From Gordonibacter sp. 28C (GTDB taxonomy: Bacteria > Actinomycetota > Coriobacteriia > Coriobacteriales > Eggerthellaceae): a DNA stretch of 64,000 nucleotides. Positions 43,265-51,848 of the stretch are shown here, piece after piece (positions within the stretch are counted from its first letter, which is position 1; each line of letters starts with the position of its first letter). The position numbers were made by a program, and so were the translations under genes. The notes under the pieces were generated by a model. That model did not search any database and was not told the origin of the DNA. It saw only the letters and a list, made by a program, of their open reading frames with translations. Location of the stretch: NCBI RefSeq assembly GCF_003339845.1, contig NZ_PPTR01000003.1, positions 248,001 to 312,000 of the forward strand, given 5' to 3'.

Positions 43265-45576
43265 TTGGAGTAGCCTCCCATCTTGGTGACGTGCAGGGAG
43301 GGCGGCGTTTCGCTGTTCTCCTCGGTGCACGGATAGACTTTGCACAGCTGGTTCTTGTACGGCGCGCCGTACCCCGTCACGCCGTTCTCGCACTGCGGCA
43401 GCAGGTTGTTGATGTTCGAGTCGAACACGCCGTAGAGCGAAGGCTCGGCAGCCTCCCTTTCGGGGAACCACCAGCCGTGCTCGGCGCGCACGACGCGGTC
43501 GTCCAGCGACGGGTTCACGTGCAGCTTCTGGCGGCAGCGGCCGCGGTGGTTCTCGAGCCAGCACCAATCGCCCTCCTTCAGACCGTGCTCGGCGGCGCTT
43601 TTGGCGCTCATCTCGAACAAGGGGTCGGGGTGCAGCTCGCGGGAGGTCAGCTCGGGCTGACGGTGCTCGGAATGGAAGAACTCGAAGGAGCGCGCGCCGG
43701 TGGTGAGCACGAACGGGTACTCCTCGTAGAGCTCGGGGGAAGCGTACGGCGAGCACGAGGGCTCGGCCCAATCGGGCAGCGGGTCGTAGCCCCACAGCGA
43801 GAACACCGAGTTGTACAGCTCCACGCGCCCGGTTGGCGTGTTGAAGCCCGGCTGGCCGTCGGGGCGCAGCAGGCCCTTCTCGTGCTTGCGGTACTGGAAG
43901 TCGGGGTAGACCCAGACGTCGCGGTTGCACAGGTCGTCGTAGCCGCCGTCGTAGCCCGGGGTCTCAGTGCGCAGGATGTTGTCCGTCCACCCCTTGTCGT
44001 CGTCCCAGGGGAAGTTCTCGGGATGCAGGCGCTTGCCCAGCTCGGTGACCACCGTGTCGTCGGATTTCGCCTCGGCGTACTGCACGACCTTCTTCATGCC
44101 GCGCAGCGGAACCCACCACACGCGCTGCATGTCGCGCTCGGGGCTCATGGCGGCGGGCAGGAAGATGTCCGCGAAGGCGACGGCGGTGGGCGTGAGGAAC
44201 AGGTCGTTGACGACGACGAAGTCGACCGTCTTCACCGCACGGAACACGCGGGGAGCGTCGGATGCCATGTTGGCAATGGGGTTGGTGGAGGTGAGCCACA
44301 GCATGCGGATGGGATACGGCTCGCCCGTCTCGATGGCCTGCAGGATGGAATCGGAATGGGCCGTCGAGCTGAACCCGGCCTTCGACATGAGCGGGTACTC
44401 GGCGCCGATGCGCTTCGCCTGGACCTCGGCCGGCAGGTTGTTGTAACCGTAGTTGTACGACACGTTCTGGTCGAAGGCGTTGCGGATGATGATGTTGCCG
44501 CCGGGGACGTCCGTGTTGCCGGTGATCGCCCAGAGCGCGTTGATGGCCTGCGCCGTGGGGATGCCCATGACGGCCTGGTCGATGGGAAGGCCCCACTGGA
44601 TGGCGGCGGGCTTGGCCTCGGCGTACAGGCGGGCGGCGGCACGGATAGCATCCGCCTCGACCCAGCAGATCTCAGCGCCCCTCTCGGGCGTCCATTCCTT
44701 CACGCGCTCGGCCAACTCGTCGAACCCGTAGCACCAGTTCTCGACGAAATCGTGGTCCCACAGGTCCTCTTCGATGATGACGTTCAGCATGGCCAGGGCC
44801 AAGGCGCCGTCGGTGCCGGGGCGCAGGCGAAGCCACACCTCGGAGCGCGCGGCGAGCCAGGTCAGCGACGGGTCGACGGTGATGAGCTTGGTGCCGCGCT
44901 GCATGCAGTCGACGATCCAGCCGCCGAAGAAGTTGTCGGAGTTGGAGGCCACGGCGTTGCAGCCCCAGTTGACGATGATCTCCGGCACGCGCCATTCGGT
45001 GTTCTCGGTGTCGTAGCGCTTCTCGAACTGCTGCGAGCAGTCGGCGATCAGAAAGTCGCCGTTCATGGAGGCCATGGCGGCGGAACGGGGCTGGAAGCAG
45101 GATTCCCCGGAGAGGAATCCCAGGCAGAAGTTCGGCGAGCCGAACGCCGAGTAGCACAGGTACGGAACCTGCCAGCAATTCGCACGGCCCGTTCCGATCA
45201 TGCACGCGATGGACTCGGGGGCGTACTCGTCCCAGATGCTGCGGACCTTCGCCTCGATGATGTCGTAGGCTTCGTCCCAGGTGATGCCCTCCCACTTGTT
45301 CTCGCCGCGCTCGCCGATGCGCTTCAACGGTTGCGTGGGGCGACGGGGGTTGTTCACGGCCTCGGGCATCTCGAGGCAGCGCATGCACAGCGTACCTTGG
45401 TTGTAGGCGCAATCGGGATCGCCCTCGACCTTCTCGAGCTTCCCGTCCTTGGTGTAGTACAGCACGCCGCACCCGTCGTGGCATCCAGGGCCCGACCACA
45501 CCGTGGTGCGCGTGACGGTGTAGTCGCCGTCCTGCCATTCCACCTGGCCTTTATGGCTCTCGTAATAGTCTTCCAT
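43261..45576 (-). CDS. Molybdopterin-dependent oxidoreductase, catalytic subunit 1
   Basis: 771 residues of the DMSO reductase family. N-terminal Fe-S region: GPGCHDGCGVLYYTKDGKLE (Cys32, Cys36) and TLCMRC (Cys64, Cys67); the first cysteine of the usual C-x2-C-x3-C set is absent. Molybdopterin-binding blocks include VNWGCNAVASNSDNFFGGWI, ITVDPSLTWLAARSE, TSTNPIANMAS and ELHPDPLFEMSAKSAAEHG. No Tat signal, so it is probably cytosolic. Its start ATG at 45576 follows AGAGGAG. The type resembles the soluble reductases/dehydroxylases of gut Eggerthellaceae that work on aromatic compounds. The substrate is unknown. Confidence 0.9.
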   Translation of the reverse strand: MEDYYESHKGQVEWQDGDYTVTRTTVWSGPGCHDGCGVLYYTKDGKLEKVEGDPDCAYNQGTLCMRCLEMPEAVNNPRRPTQPLKRIGERGENKWEGITWDEAYDIIEAKVRSIWDEYAPESIACMIGTGRANCWQVPYLCYSAFGSPNFCLGFLSGESCFQPRSAAMASMNGDFLIADCSQQFEKRYDTENTEWRVPEIIVNWGCNAVASNSDNFFGGWIVDCMQRGTKLITVDPSLTWLAARSEVWLRLRPGTDGALALAMLNVIIEEDLWDHDFVENWCYGFDELAERVKEWTPERGAEICWVEADAIRAAARLYAEAKPAAIQWGLPIDQAVMGIPTAQAINALWAITGNTDVPGGNIIIRNAFDQNVSYNYGYNNLPAEVQAKRIGAEYPLMSKAGFSSTAHSDSILQAIETGEPYPIRMLWLTSTNPIANMASDAPRVFRAVKTVDFVVVNDLFLTPTAVAFADIFLPAAMSPERDMQRVWWVPLRGMKKVVQYAEAKSDDTVVTELGKRLHPENFPWDDDKGWTDNILRTETPGYDGGYDDLCNRDVWVYPDFQYRKHEKGLLRPDGQPGFNTPTGRVELYNSVFSLWGYDPLPDWAEPSCSPYASPELYEEYPFVLTTGARSFEFFHSEHRQPELTSRELHPDPLFEMSAKSAAEHGLKEGDWCWLENHRGRCRQKLHVNPSLDDRVVRAEHGWWFPEREAAEPSLYGVFDSNINNLLPQCENGVTGYGAPYKNQLCKVYPCTEENSETPPSLHVTKMGGYSK

Positions 45577-45647
45577 AATCTCCTCTTTCGTGTGTCCAAG
45601 ATCGGAGGGCGCCGAAACGCCCCCGACGATTCGATGGCGGCAAGCGG

Positions 45648-45983
45648 CTAGACCGTCGGCACGAACATCGCGCGGCGCCCCTTCTCGGCGGCCGCCGCGG
45701 CGACCTCGTCCGCGGGGCCGAACCGCATGGCGTGGGCCGGGCAGTGGTGGACGCAGGCGGCGTCCTTGCCCTCGTCCAGGCGCGAGGCGCACATGTCGCA
45801 CAGGCTGGTGGGCATGGGCAGGTAGTTGTACTCCCAGCCGCCGCCCGGAAGCTCGCGCGGGCCGTCCTGCAGCAGCTTTATGCCGAACTGGCCCTGCGGC
45901 AGGCCGAGGTGCTTCTTGCAGGCCACCTCGCAGGCGTGGCAGCCCGTGCAGAACTCGTAGTCGATCAAGAGCGCGTTAGCCAT
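45648..45983 (-). CDS. Short 4Fe-4S subunit 2 of a molybdopterin oxidoreductase
   Basis: 111 residues, virtually the same protein as subunit 1 (one substitution, Ile to Val, in GPADE-A, apart from the N-terminal residues). Same two cysteine sets. The ATG at 45983 overlaps the end of catalytic subunit 2 by eight bases. The 339/341-base identity with 42916-43256 ends sharply at both sides, indicating recent duplication or gene conversion. Confidence 0.9.
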   Translation of the reverse strand: MANALLIDYEFCTGCHACEVACKKHLGLPQGQFGIKLLQDGPRELPGGGWEYNYLPMPTSLCDMCASRLDEGKDAACVHHCPAHAMRFGPADEVAAAAAEKGRRAMFVPTV

Positions 45984-48342
45984 AGATGGCACCTACTTTC
46001 ACGTCGCCGTTGGATTCGTCGATGACCTTGGAATAGCCGCCGTGCTTGGTCACCTGCTCGCCGGGCAGAACCTCGCTGTTCTCCTCGGTGCACCGGTACA
46101 CCCTGCACAGCTGGTTCGCGTACGGAGCGCCGAAACCGGTGTCGCCGTTCTCGCACTGCGGGGTAAGGTTGTTGATATTGGAGTCGAACACGCCGAAGAG
46201 GTTGGGCTCGGCCCCCTCGGTCTCGGGGAACCACCAGCCGTGCTCGGCGCGCACGACGCGGTCGTCGAGCGACGGGTTCACGTGCAGCTTCTGGCGGCAG
46301 CGGCCCCGCTGGTTCTCGATCCACGCCCAGTCGCCCTCGCTCAAACCGTGCTCGGCGGCGCTTTTGGCGCTCATCTCGAACAAGGGGTCGGGGTGCAGCT
46401 CGCGCGAGACGGTCCCCGCCTGACGATGCTCGGAATGGAAGAACTCGAAGGAGCGCGCGCCGGTGGTGAGCACCAGCGGGTACTTCTCGGCGAGCTCGGG
46501 GTTGCTCACCGGCGAGCAGCTGGGCTCCTTGAAATCGGGCAGCGGATCGTAGCCCCACAGCATCAGGTTCGTGTTGTACAGCTCGATGCGTCCGGACGGC
46601 GTGTTGAAGCCCGGCTGGCCGTCGGGGCGCAGAAGGCCCTTCTCGTGCTTGAGATACTGGAACTCGGGGTAGGACCACACCGCCTTCTGCGCTTCCTCGA
46701 AGCTCTTGTACGGCAGCTTGTCGTTGGTCTCGTACTCGAAGATATGGTTGATCCAACCGATGTTGTCGTCCCACGGGAAGTTCTCAGGATGCAGGCGCTT
46801 GCCCACCATGGTGACCAGGTCGTCGTCGGACACGCACTCCTCGTACTGGGTGACCTTGGTGAGCGTGCGGTTCGGCACCCACCAGCAGCGCTGGGAGTTT
46901 CGTTCGGGCGACATGGCGGCCGGCAGGACCAAGTCGGCGAAGGCGACGGCGGTCGGCGTCATGAACAGGTCGTTGACCACCACGAAGTCGACGCCCTTCA
47001 AAGCGCGGTAGATGCGCGGCGCGTCGGCGCCCATGTTGGCGATGGGGTTCGTGGACGTCATCCACACCATGCGGATGGGATACGGCTCGCCCGTCTCGAT
47101 GGCCTGCAGCACGGAGTCGGCGTGGGCGGACGAACTGTAGCCCGCGCGACTCATCAGCGGGAACTCGGCGCCCAGGCGCTTCGCCTGAACCTCGGGCGAC
47201 AGCAGGTGGTAGCCGTAGCCGTAGGACAGGTTCTGGTCGAAGGCGTTGCGGATGATGATGTTGCCGCCGGGGTTGTCGACGTTGCCCGTCACGACCCAAA
47301 GCGAGTTGACGGCGCACGCAGTGGCGGTGGCGTTGGTGGTCTGATCGAGTTTCAAACCCCATTGGATGGCGGCGGGACTGGCTTCTGCGTACATGCGGGC
47401 AGCGCCGACGATGTCCTCCGCGTCAACCCAGCACACCTCGGCGGCGCGCTCGGGCGTCCAATCGCTCACGCGCTCGGCCAGCTCGTCGAACCCGTAGCAC
47501 CAGCACTCCACGAAGTCGTGGTCGTAGAGGTCCTCCGAGATGATGACGTTCAGCATGGCCATGGCCAGCGCCGCGTCGGTGCCGGGGCGCACGCGCAGCC
47601 AGTACTCGGAACGCGCGGCCAACCAGGTGAGCGACGGATCGACGGTGATCATCTTCGATCCGCGCTGCATGCAGTCGACGATCCAGCCGCCGTAGAAGTT
47701 GTCGGAGTTGGACACGACGGCGTTGCAGCCCCAGTTCACGATAACCTCGGGGCAGCGCCATCCCGTGCTCTCGTCGTAGCGCTTCTCGAACTGCTGCGAG
47801 CAGTCGGCTATCATGAAGTCGCCGTTCTGGGACGCCATGGACGCCGAGCGCGGGCAGAAGCAGGAATCGCCGGCCAAATAACCCATGGAGAAGTTCGGCG
47901 ATCCGAAGGCCGCGTAGCACAGGTAGGGGATCTGGTCGCAGTTATTGCGGCCGGTGCCGATGTGGCAGACGATGGATTCCGGACCGTAGTCCGCCCAGAT
48001 GGCGCGCACCTTCTCCTCGACGATGTCGAGCGCCTCTTCCCAAGTGATGCGCTCCCACTTGTTCTCGCCGCGCTCGCCGACGCGCTTCATCGGATGGCCC
48101 AAGCGAGCGGGGTTGTTCACGAACTCGGGCATTTCCAGGCAGCGCATGCAGAGCGTCCCCTGGTTGAACGGGTTGTCGGGATCGCCCTCGACCTTTTCCA
48201 GCTTGCCGTTCTTGGTGTAGTACAGAACGCCGCAGCCGTCATGGCAGCCCGGTCCCGACCAAGCGGTGGTGCGCGTGACGGTGTAGTCGCCGTCTTGCCA
48301 CTGCCACTCACCTCGATGGCTCTCATAGTAGTCTTGCGACAT
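45976..48342 (-). CDS. Molybdopterin-dependent oxidoreductase, catalytic subunit 2
   Basis: 788 residues, co-linear with catalytic subunit 1 and roughly 70-75% identical by eye. It has the same N-terminal Fe-S region (GPGCHDGCGVLYYTKNGKLE, TLCMRC) and molybdopterin blocks (VNWGCNAVVSNSDNFYGGWI, TSTNPIANMGAD). Differences concentrate in a region near residues 515-545 (an insertion EYETNDKLPYKSFEEAQK) and around the predicted substrate funnel (GLKLDQTTNATATA versus GLPIDQAVMGIPTA), suggesting a different substrate. The ATG at 48342 follows GAGGAG; a TTG six bases upstream is less likely. It is the first enzyme gene of the cluster. Confidence 0.9.
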   Translation of the reverse strand: MSQDYYESHRGEWQWQDGDYTVTRTTAWSGPGCHDGCGVLYYTKNGKLEKVEGDPDNPFNQGTLCMRCLEMPEFVNNPARLGHPMKRVGERGENKWERITWEEALDIVEEKVRAIWADYGPESIVCHIGTGRNNCDQIPYLCYAAFGSPNFSMGYLAGDSCFCPRSASMASQNGDFMIADCSQQFEKRYDESTGWRCPEVIVNWGCNAVVSNSDNFYGGWIVDCMQRGSKMITVDPSLTWLAARSEYWLRVRPGTDAALAMAMLNVIISEDLYDHDFVECWCYGFDELAERVSDWTPERAAEVCWVDAEDIVGAARMYAEASPAAIQWGLKLDQTTNATATACAVNSLWVVTGNVDNPGGNIIIRNAFDQNLSYGYGYHLLSPEVQAKRLGAEFPLMSRAGYSSSAHADSVLQAIETGEPYPIRMVWMTSTNPIANMGADAPRIYRALKGVDFVVVNDLFMTPTAVAFADLVLPAAMSPERNSQRCWWVPNRTLTKVTQYEECVSDDDLVTMVGKRLHPENFPWDDNIGWINHIFEYETNDKLPYKSFEEAQKAVWSYPEFQYLKHEKGLLRPDGQPGFNTPSGRIELYNTNLMLWGYDPLPDFKEPSCSPVSNPELAEKYPLVLTTGARSFEFFHSEHRQAGTVSRELHPDPLFEMSAKSAAEHGLSEGDWAWIENQRGRCRQKLHVNPSLDDRVVRAEHGWWFPETEGAEPNLFGVFDSNINNLTPQCENGDTGFGAPYANQLCRVYRCTEENSEVLPGEQVTKHGGYSKVIDESNGDVKVGAIYG

Positions 48343-48483
48343 GTGCAACTCCTCTCTTCGAACCTCTCGCCTTTAACGTCCAGATAGGTGGAAACGAACC
48401 GAAACAAGCAACGCTTTTCTAAGCGCTTCTCTTGGAAGCGCGATTCTCTGCCTCTCGAAGAGGCCCATGGTTCGGTTGTCTGG

Positions 48484-49728
48484 TTAGTCTTCTATGGATC
48501 CCGCGTCGATTTTCCCGTAGGCGTCGCCGTACTTCTCCATTTTGGTGCAGCCGACCAGAACGAGGTCGATCACGCCGAGGACGATGATCGCGATGGCCGT
48601 GGGCAGCAGCACGTCGATGACGGACGCCCCGCCGACAAGGCTCATGACCAGCGCCGCGATGGGCGTACCGATGAAGCAGCCGAGCTGGTGGAACGCGGTG
48701 TTGAATCCCATGGCCCGCGTTGCCGCGGCGATGGGCGTGAGGTTGGTGACCATGTCGCCCGTGCCCGGGATGATAATGGCGAAGCCCCAGTGCCCGACAA
48801 GGAAGGCAACGGCGTACAACGCCAAGTTGAACGATCCCGGCTGGGACAGCACGGCAGCTGCCACGTAGAGAACGCCCAGCACGAGGATGGAGAGGGGAAG
48901 CGTCCACTTCCCCAGCTTTTTGTAAACCGGACCGAGGGTCAAGCCGGAAGCCGCGCCCACGAGCGTCATGGCGGACAGGATCCATCCCGCGACGATGGGG
49001 TCGGCGATGACGAACGAGCAGTACAGGATGGTCGGCATGGCGAAGCCGGTCACCAATGTGAGCATGAGCATGTAGCAGAACGTGATGGGCGGGATCTTCG
49101 CCTTCACGGCCTGGCCCGTGGCCTTCGCCAGGTCCTCGGCCTGCTGGGCGTCGGTCTCGGGCTCTTTGAGCGTGAATATCACGACGACCAGCGGAATGAT
49201 GCCGATCAGGTACACGAGGAAGCACGCCTGCCAGCTGATGACGGCAAGGTAGCCGCCCGCGAACTCCATGATCATGCTGCCCAGGTTGAAGCAGCACATG
49301 CCCACTCCCAGCCACGAGGCCCTCTTGTGCTCGTCGGACACGGACTTGAACACCAAGGCCTGCGCCAAGGGGTACGACCAGCCGACGGCAAAGCCGAATA
49401 TGAAGCGCGAAACGAGCAGCGCCTCGAACGACGTTCCCTGAGCGATGAAGGGCCAGCAGCCCGATATCACGTAGAGGACGATCGCGGCGATGATGGACGT
49501 GCGGTACTTGATGAACTTGCCCGTCACGGCACCCGAGATGATGCCCGAGGGTATCATGCCCAGGGCCACGATGCTCACGATGTAGGCGATGTTCGCCCCG
49601 GCGTCGGGAAACGCCATCGACATCGTCGCCATACCGGCGTTGACACCTCCTTGCGAAGCCCCCAGGGCGAAGATCGCCATGATAGGCACCATGATCTTCC
49701 CGAGTCTTTCCTGAGTTTGAGTACTCAT
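48484..49728 (-). CDS. MFS transporter 2 of the molybdoenzyme cluster
   Basis: 414 residues, about twelve membrane helices, with the loop ISGAVTGKFIKYRTS and the helix-8/9 loop GPVYKKLGKWTLP of MFS type. It heads the seven-gene minus-strand cluster. The ATG at 49728 is preceded by GGGGAG. It is divergent from the LysR gene, which suggests that regulator controls the cluster. It differs clearly from MFS transporter 1, so the two may handle substrate and product, or two substrates. Confidence 0.88.
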   Translation of the reverse strand: MSTQTQERLGKIMVPIMAIFALGASQGGVNAGMATMSMAFPDAGANIAYIVSIVALGMIPSGIISGAVTGKFIKYRTSIIAAIVLYVISGCWPFIAQGTSFEALLVSRFIFGFAVGWSYPLAQALVFKSVSDEHKRASWLGVGMCCFNLGSMIMEFAGGYLAVISWQACFLVYLIGIIPLVVVIFTLKEPETDAQQAEDLAKATGQAVKAKIPPITFCYMLMLTLVTGFAMPTILYCSFVIADPIVAGWILSAMTLVGAASGLTLGPVYKKLGKWTLPLSILVLGVLYVAAAVLSQPGSFNLALYAVAFLVGHWGFAIIIPGTGDMVTNLTPIAAATRAMGFNTAFHQLGCFIGTPIAALVMSLVGGASVIDVLLPTAIAIIVLGVIDLVLVGCTKMEKYGDAYGKIDAGSIED

Positions 49729-49989
49729 CCTACTCCCCTTTCTTCGGAGAACCCCTGCGTTGCATATGCTCCTCCTACCTGTTCGAGCTCCCTCGAACGA
49801 TGAAAGTATAGGAAGGCGGCGATGCATACAAAAAATGACGATTGGGAGTAGCCGCATGCCGCTCAAGCATCAACTTCATTCCACTTTGGAATTGGCGGTA
49901 TTATCCGCGTGTGTTCTAATATAGTCGAAGGAAGCGTCCTCGCTTTCAAGGGGAGGATCCGTAGAGTTCTCGTCAAGGGGGTGGGAGCT
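49729..49989. promoter_or_regulatory. Divergent promoter region between MFS transporter 2 and LysR regulator
   Basis: A 260-base gap between divergent genes, the usual site of LysR-type control. Around 49800-49915 it is less GC-rich. I cannot point to a confident T-N11-A box. Confidence 0.4.
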
Positions 49990-50913
49990 TTGGATGTCCG
50001 CATCGTCTACGAGTTCGTCGAATTGGCCAAGAACCTGAACTTCACCGAAACGGCCCGACTTCTCAACATGTCGCAGCCAACGCTGAGCAAGCACATAAAC
50101 TCGCTTGAAAAAGAACTGCGCCTCTCCCTGTTCGATCGGTCGGGATCCTCGATGCGCCTGACGACCGCCGGAGCATCGCTGCTGTCGTACGCCTACAAGC
50201 TCATCGAAGCGCAGATAGCCTTCGACGAGAGGGCCAAAGAGCTGCGCGTCGCGCCGTCAGTGCATCTGTCCATCGGCGGACTCGTCAATGAAGAGATGGT
50301 AACGCGCGCTCTGAGCTGCATCCTTGCAGAACTCGGGCCCGTTTACGGGTTCAGTTTCCTCGAAACGAAGCCCTGCCGCCATCAACTGCCCCGAGAGATC
50401 CTCGAAGAAGGGGGCTGCGACGTCGTGTTCGATTACATGTCCGAGCACGACATATCGGACGACGACGAACTCGAGGTCGTGCAGCTGGGCAGCTGCCCGT
50501 GGGTGGCCCTGATGAGCAGCGGCCATCACCTGGCCCAACAGGAATCGATAGCGCTTTCGCAGCTGCAAGGCGAAACACTCATCAAAATCGAGGGATCGCA
50601 CGTAAGCGATGCGTGGCGATATATAGAGAAAGCCTGCCACGCGCACGGCTTCAAGCCGAAAACGCGCAGGCATTACTCCATGAAAGAGACCGACCTGCTC
50701 ACCACGGCGGCGAGCATCAGAGACGACGTGCTGATCATGGGAACCAATTTCACCAAACGCGTCGGTATGGGCATCGCCCCCTTCTGCGTGCAGGTGCCCA
50801 TAACCGACGACGATGCGTTCTTCCCCATATCCGCAGTTTATCGCCTGGACAACGCCAATCCAGTCCTCGAAGAGGCCCTGGAGGTGCTTCGCGAAAGCAT
50901 CGATGGAGGATAA
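49990..50913 (+). CDS. LysR-family transcriptional regulator
   Basis: 307 residues with the LysR N-terminal winged HTH (FVELAKNLNFTETARLLNMS, then QPTLSKHINSLEKEL), the linker helix, and a C-terminal effector domain (ALMSSGHHLAQQESIALSQL). I prefer the TTG start at 49990, seven bases after GGGGGTGGGAG, because the domain begins there; a GTG at 49909 would add 27 unrelated residues. It probably senses the substrate of the divergent molybdoenzyme cluster and regulates it. Confidence 0.88.
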   Translation: MDVRIVYEFVELAKNLNFTETARLLNMSQPTLSKHINSLEKELRLSLFDRSGSSMRLTTAGASLLSYAYKLIEAQIAFDERAKELRVAPSVHLSIGGLVNEEMVTRALSCILAELGPVYGFSFLETKPCRHQLPREILEEGGCDVVFDYMSEHDISDDDELEVVQLGSCPWVALMSSGHHLAQQESIALSQLQGETLIKIEGSHVSDAWRYIEKACHAHGFKPKTRRHYSMKETDLLTTAASIRDDVLIMGTNFTKRVGMGIAPFCVQVPITDDDAFFPISAVYRLDNANPVLEEALEVLRESIDGG

Positions 50914-50966
50914 GCGCGATCAAGGAAGCACGTCGAAGGTCCGCTGCTCGAAAGGAAGTATCCGCC

Positions 50967-51185
50967 ATGCCCTGCTATCCCTGCTCCCACTGCAACAAAT
51001 GCGGCATCTTCTCTTTGCGCTTGGATCTGCGCTGCAGCACGTGCGGCGAACCCATCCCGGCCGGAGGCAAGGCGTGCCGGAAATGCGGAACCCCGTTTCT
51101 GCACAACATGACCAGAGGAGAAATCGGCAAACCAGAAGGCGCGGCGGATTACTATTCGAACCGCTACGACCCGCCCGGCGCCTAG
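50967..51185 (+). CDS. Small double zinc-ribbon protein
   Basis: 72 residues with four cysteine pairs: CYPCSHCNKC near the start, then CSTCG and CRKCG. The C-terminus (YYSNRYDPPGA) is unrelated to the Gly-Ala-Pro tail of the zinc-ribbon protein at 42601. It follows the LysR gene by about 50 bases with GAAAGGAAG before the ATG, so it is probably co-transcribed. Function is unknown. Confidence 0.72.
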   Translation: MPCYPCSHCNKCGIFSLRLDLRCSTCGEPIPAGGKACRKCGTPFLHNMTRGEIGKPEGAADYYSNRYDPPGA

Positions 51186-51270
51186 ACGCGCGGTCGCACC
51201 AGGGCGGCGACTCGGAGAGCCGCAGCCGAAGGAAAGGGGCGCCCCGCCAGCACGCGGGGCCGTCGCCCTT

Positions 51271-51310
51271 TAAAAAGCGGAAGCCCGCCCTTGAACAGGC
51301 GGGCTTCCGC
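51271..51310 (-). terminator. Rho-independent terminator of the small minus-strand gene at 51331
   Basis: On the minus strand GCGGAAGCCCGCC pairs with GGCGGGCTTCCGC around an eight-base loop and is followed by TTTTTAAA (51271-51276). It lies 20 bases after the stop of the 79-residue gene. Confidence 0.85.
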
Positions 51311-51330
51311 GACCATACGGCGAAGCGTCG

Positions 51331-51570
51331 CTACAGGCGCGCTTTGTAGTCGGCCAGCGCGATCTCGACGATCTCCTTGTTCCGGCAAACGGTCCACGTG
51401 GGCTCCGTGACGCTTTGCTGAACGGCCATGCCTTCCACGCCAAGCAAAACCTGCGGCTCGCCCTCATTCTCCGTCATGACCTTGACCTGAGCTTTCATAG
51501 CTCCGGGATCGAACACGTAGCGATCGATCCCCGTGTCTTCATCGTACTCATGAGAAACAACTGTAAGCAT
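51331..51570 (-). CDS. Small protein of unknown function
   Basis: 79 residues, acidic, without membrane segments or cysteine motif (one Cys). The ATG at 51570 is preceded by AAGGAGAGTGAG, a strong ribosome site, and a clear terminator follows, so it is a real single-gene unit. I do not recognise the family. It is divergent from the SMP-30-like gene, with about 280 bases between. Confidence 0.7.
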   Translation of the reverse strand: MLTVVSHEYDEDTGIDRYVFDPGAMKAQVKVMTENEGEPQVLLGVEGMAVQQSVTEPTWTVCRNKEIVEIALADYKARL

Positions 51571-51848
51571 CTCACTCTCCTTACCTAGCCGATCCGCTAA
51601 CCCCTCTTGCGAAAGTGTAAAACGGACGCGCAGAATAGTAGAAATGCGCATTCGTTTCGATCCGATGCCGTTTCGGAATAGCGTCAGAATCGCAATAGCG
51701 CCTCGAAACGACAATCGTAGGCGCACATGACATGGAATCGTTCTATCCAACACCCGCATACCTGCATTCCGAATCGCTATTTGGAGGATTCCTATTGCGC
51801 AACCTATAGTTTTGCAAGGGTTTCCATCATTCGAAGGAGGGAATAGGG

